A program made the position numbers and the translations under genes. Of a stretch of DNA of 5,675 nucleotides, positions 5,290-5,675 are shown piece after piece (positions within the stretch are counted from its first letter, which is position 1; every line of letters starts with the position of its first letter). Source of the DNA: an uncultured Oscillospiraceae bacterium (lineage in GTDB: Bacteria > Bacillota > Clostridia > Oscillospirales > Ruminococcaceae); assembly GCA_900552845.1 (NCBI GenBank), contig USBC01000120.1, forward strand, positions 1-5,675, read 5' to 3'. A model generated the notes under the pieces. That model worked only from the letters and a program-made list of their open reading frames with translations, did not search any database and was not told the DNA's origin.

Positions 5290-5308
5290 TAGATGTATAT
5301 ACAAATTT
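5290..5308 (-). promoter_or_regulatory. Palindromic site upstream of the deoC promoter
   Basis: The perfect 10-bp palindrome TGTATATACA (5294-5303) fits GT-N-TA-N-AC. In its 19-base setting, AAATTTGTATATACATCTA on the minus strand, it matches the permease-operon site at 15 of 19 positions. Its centre is about 12 bases further from the -35 box than in the permease promoter, close to one helical turn, so both sites face roughly the same side of the DNA. The upstream position here fits an activator better than a simple repressor. Confidence 0.5.
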
Positions 5309-5364
5309 GGGAAAACAAACAAGACAAGATGGTCGTTATTGTGGGAAAAGCCGGAGATTTCTTG

Positions 5365-5409
5365 CAAAACGATGGACAAAATAAGTTTTTTGTCCAAACT
5401 GGGGTTTTG
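5365..5409. repeat. Nested inverted repeat in the divergent intergenic region
   Basis: TGGACAAAA (5373-5381) and TTTTGTCCA (5388-5396) are a perfect 9-bp inverted repeat with a 6-base centre. CAAAAC (5365-5370) and GTTTTG (5404-5409) form outer arms. It lies between the two divergent promoters, upstream of the plus-strand one. It could be an operator for the plus-strand gene or a transcript-end structure; the stem is AT-rich and there is no known gene ending here, so an operator is more likely. Confidence 0.4.
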
Positions 5410-5443
5410 TTAACACTTTGTGATAGCAAACCGGAGGCGATGA

Positions 5444-5452
5444 TGATATAAT
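5444..5452 (+). promoter_or_regulatory. Extended -10 promoter of the plus-strand membrane protein gene
   Basis: TGATATAAT (5444-5452) is a consensus TATAAT preceded by the TG of an extended -10 element. No good -35 box stands 17 bases upstream (TAGCAA), which extended -10 promoters tolerate. Transcription would start near 5459, about 40 bases before the ATG at 5500. Confidence 0.6.
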
Positions 5453-5499
5453 ACTTTTTACAACTTTTTTGAAAAATGCTAAAAGAGGAGAGCTGTATT

Positions 5500-5675
5500 A
5501 TGACGCTGCTGACACCGATCCTGATTTGCCTTGCCGTAGCGATGATATTGGGGATATTATGGCTGTTTGCACCGCAGGCGGCGTTACAGGCGTCTATTTC
5601 GGTGGGCGTGATTGCCGCACTGGGCGTCAGCGGGGGGATCATCGGGGAGCTGCTGCCCCGCCGGTGGTTCCATTG
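5500..5675 (+). CDS. Unidentified membrane protein, N-terminal 58 codons, cut by window edge
   Basis: The plus-strand frame from ATG 5500 is open to the window end. It reads MTLLTPILICLAVAMILGIL, WLFAPQAALQASISVGVIAA, then LGVSGGIIGELLPRRWFH. AGAGGAG at 5484-5490 lies 9 bases before the ATG, and an extended -10 promoter is placed correctly upstream, so the start is well supported. Two hydrophobic segments are visible (about 5-24 and 32-52), joined by a short APQAALQ turn and followed by a basic RR, which suggests a two-helix hairpin with both ends on the cytoplasmic side if nothing else follows. No signal-peptidase site or known family motif is seen. It is transcribed away from deoC. The function is unknown and the rest of the gene lies outside the window. 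Confidence 0.75.
   Translation, partial: MTLLTPILICLAVAMILGILWLFAPQAALQASISVGVIAALGVSGGIIGELLPRRWFH

Noticed and set aside
5362..5378. Possible catabolite-repression (cre-like) site around TGCAAAACGATGGACA
   Set aside because: It does not fit the cre consensus spacing around the central CG without an extra base, and overlaps the better inverted repeat at 5373-5396.
5253..5642. Minus-strand open frame of 129 codons in the divergent intergenic region
   Set aside because: It runs through the deoC promoter and across the well-supported plus-strand gene, has no ribosome binding site and reads as low-complexity Ile/Ser-rich sequence.

Overview
The window reads as a piece of a Gram-positive, probably Clostridia/Oscillospiraceae-like chromosome. 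Supporting signs are strong AGGAGG-type ribosome binding sites, sigma-A promoters close to consensus, a lipobox lipoprotein with a low-charge Asn/Pro/Gly linker, a BMP-family nucleoside-type transporter and a YtrA-type GntR regulator. This taxonomic guess is inference from style, not a database match. Almost all genes lie on the minus strand; only the last 176 bases hold a plus-strand gene.

Right to left, in the direction of minus-strand transcription: deoC (deoxyribose-phosphate aldolase, 4556-5203) is a single-gene unit with its own promoter (5250-5279), ending at a strong bidirectional-looking terminator (4454-4500). A second promoter (4366-4393) drives four tightly spaced genes: a BMP-transporter inner-membrane permease (3359-4282), two different classical short-chain dehydrogenases (2544-3332 and 1738-2532), and a divergent BMP-family substrate-binding lipoprotein (638-1687). 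The two promoters carry closely similar 19-bp palindromic sites, both with the GT-N-TA-N-AC pattern of HutC-type GntR operators, so the deoC and permease units are probably co-regulated. A simple reading is uptake of a nucleoside or related sugar, oxidation or reduction by the two dehydrogenases, and aldol cleavage of a deoxyribose phosphate by DeoC; the actual substrate is not shown. The locus carries neither the ATPase nor the second permease that such a transporter normally needs.

The left 640 bases are different: much more GC-rich and carrying gene remnants. Just past the lipoprotein stop codon is a run of five G-tracts able to form a G-quadruplex, then the tail of a proline-rich, one-helix membrane protein with no credible start, then the C-terminal part of a GNAT acetyltransferase without its front half. 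A clean intrinsic terminator ends this block and abuts a perfect TTGACA-17-TATAAT promoter for a GntR-family regulator (N-terminal 33 codons only), with an inverted-repeat operator at its transcription start.

At the right end, divergent from deoC, an extended -10 promoter and good ribosome binding site lead into the first 58 codons of an unidentified small membrane protein. I found no tRNA, rRNA, CRISPR array, transposase or integrase.
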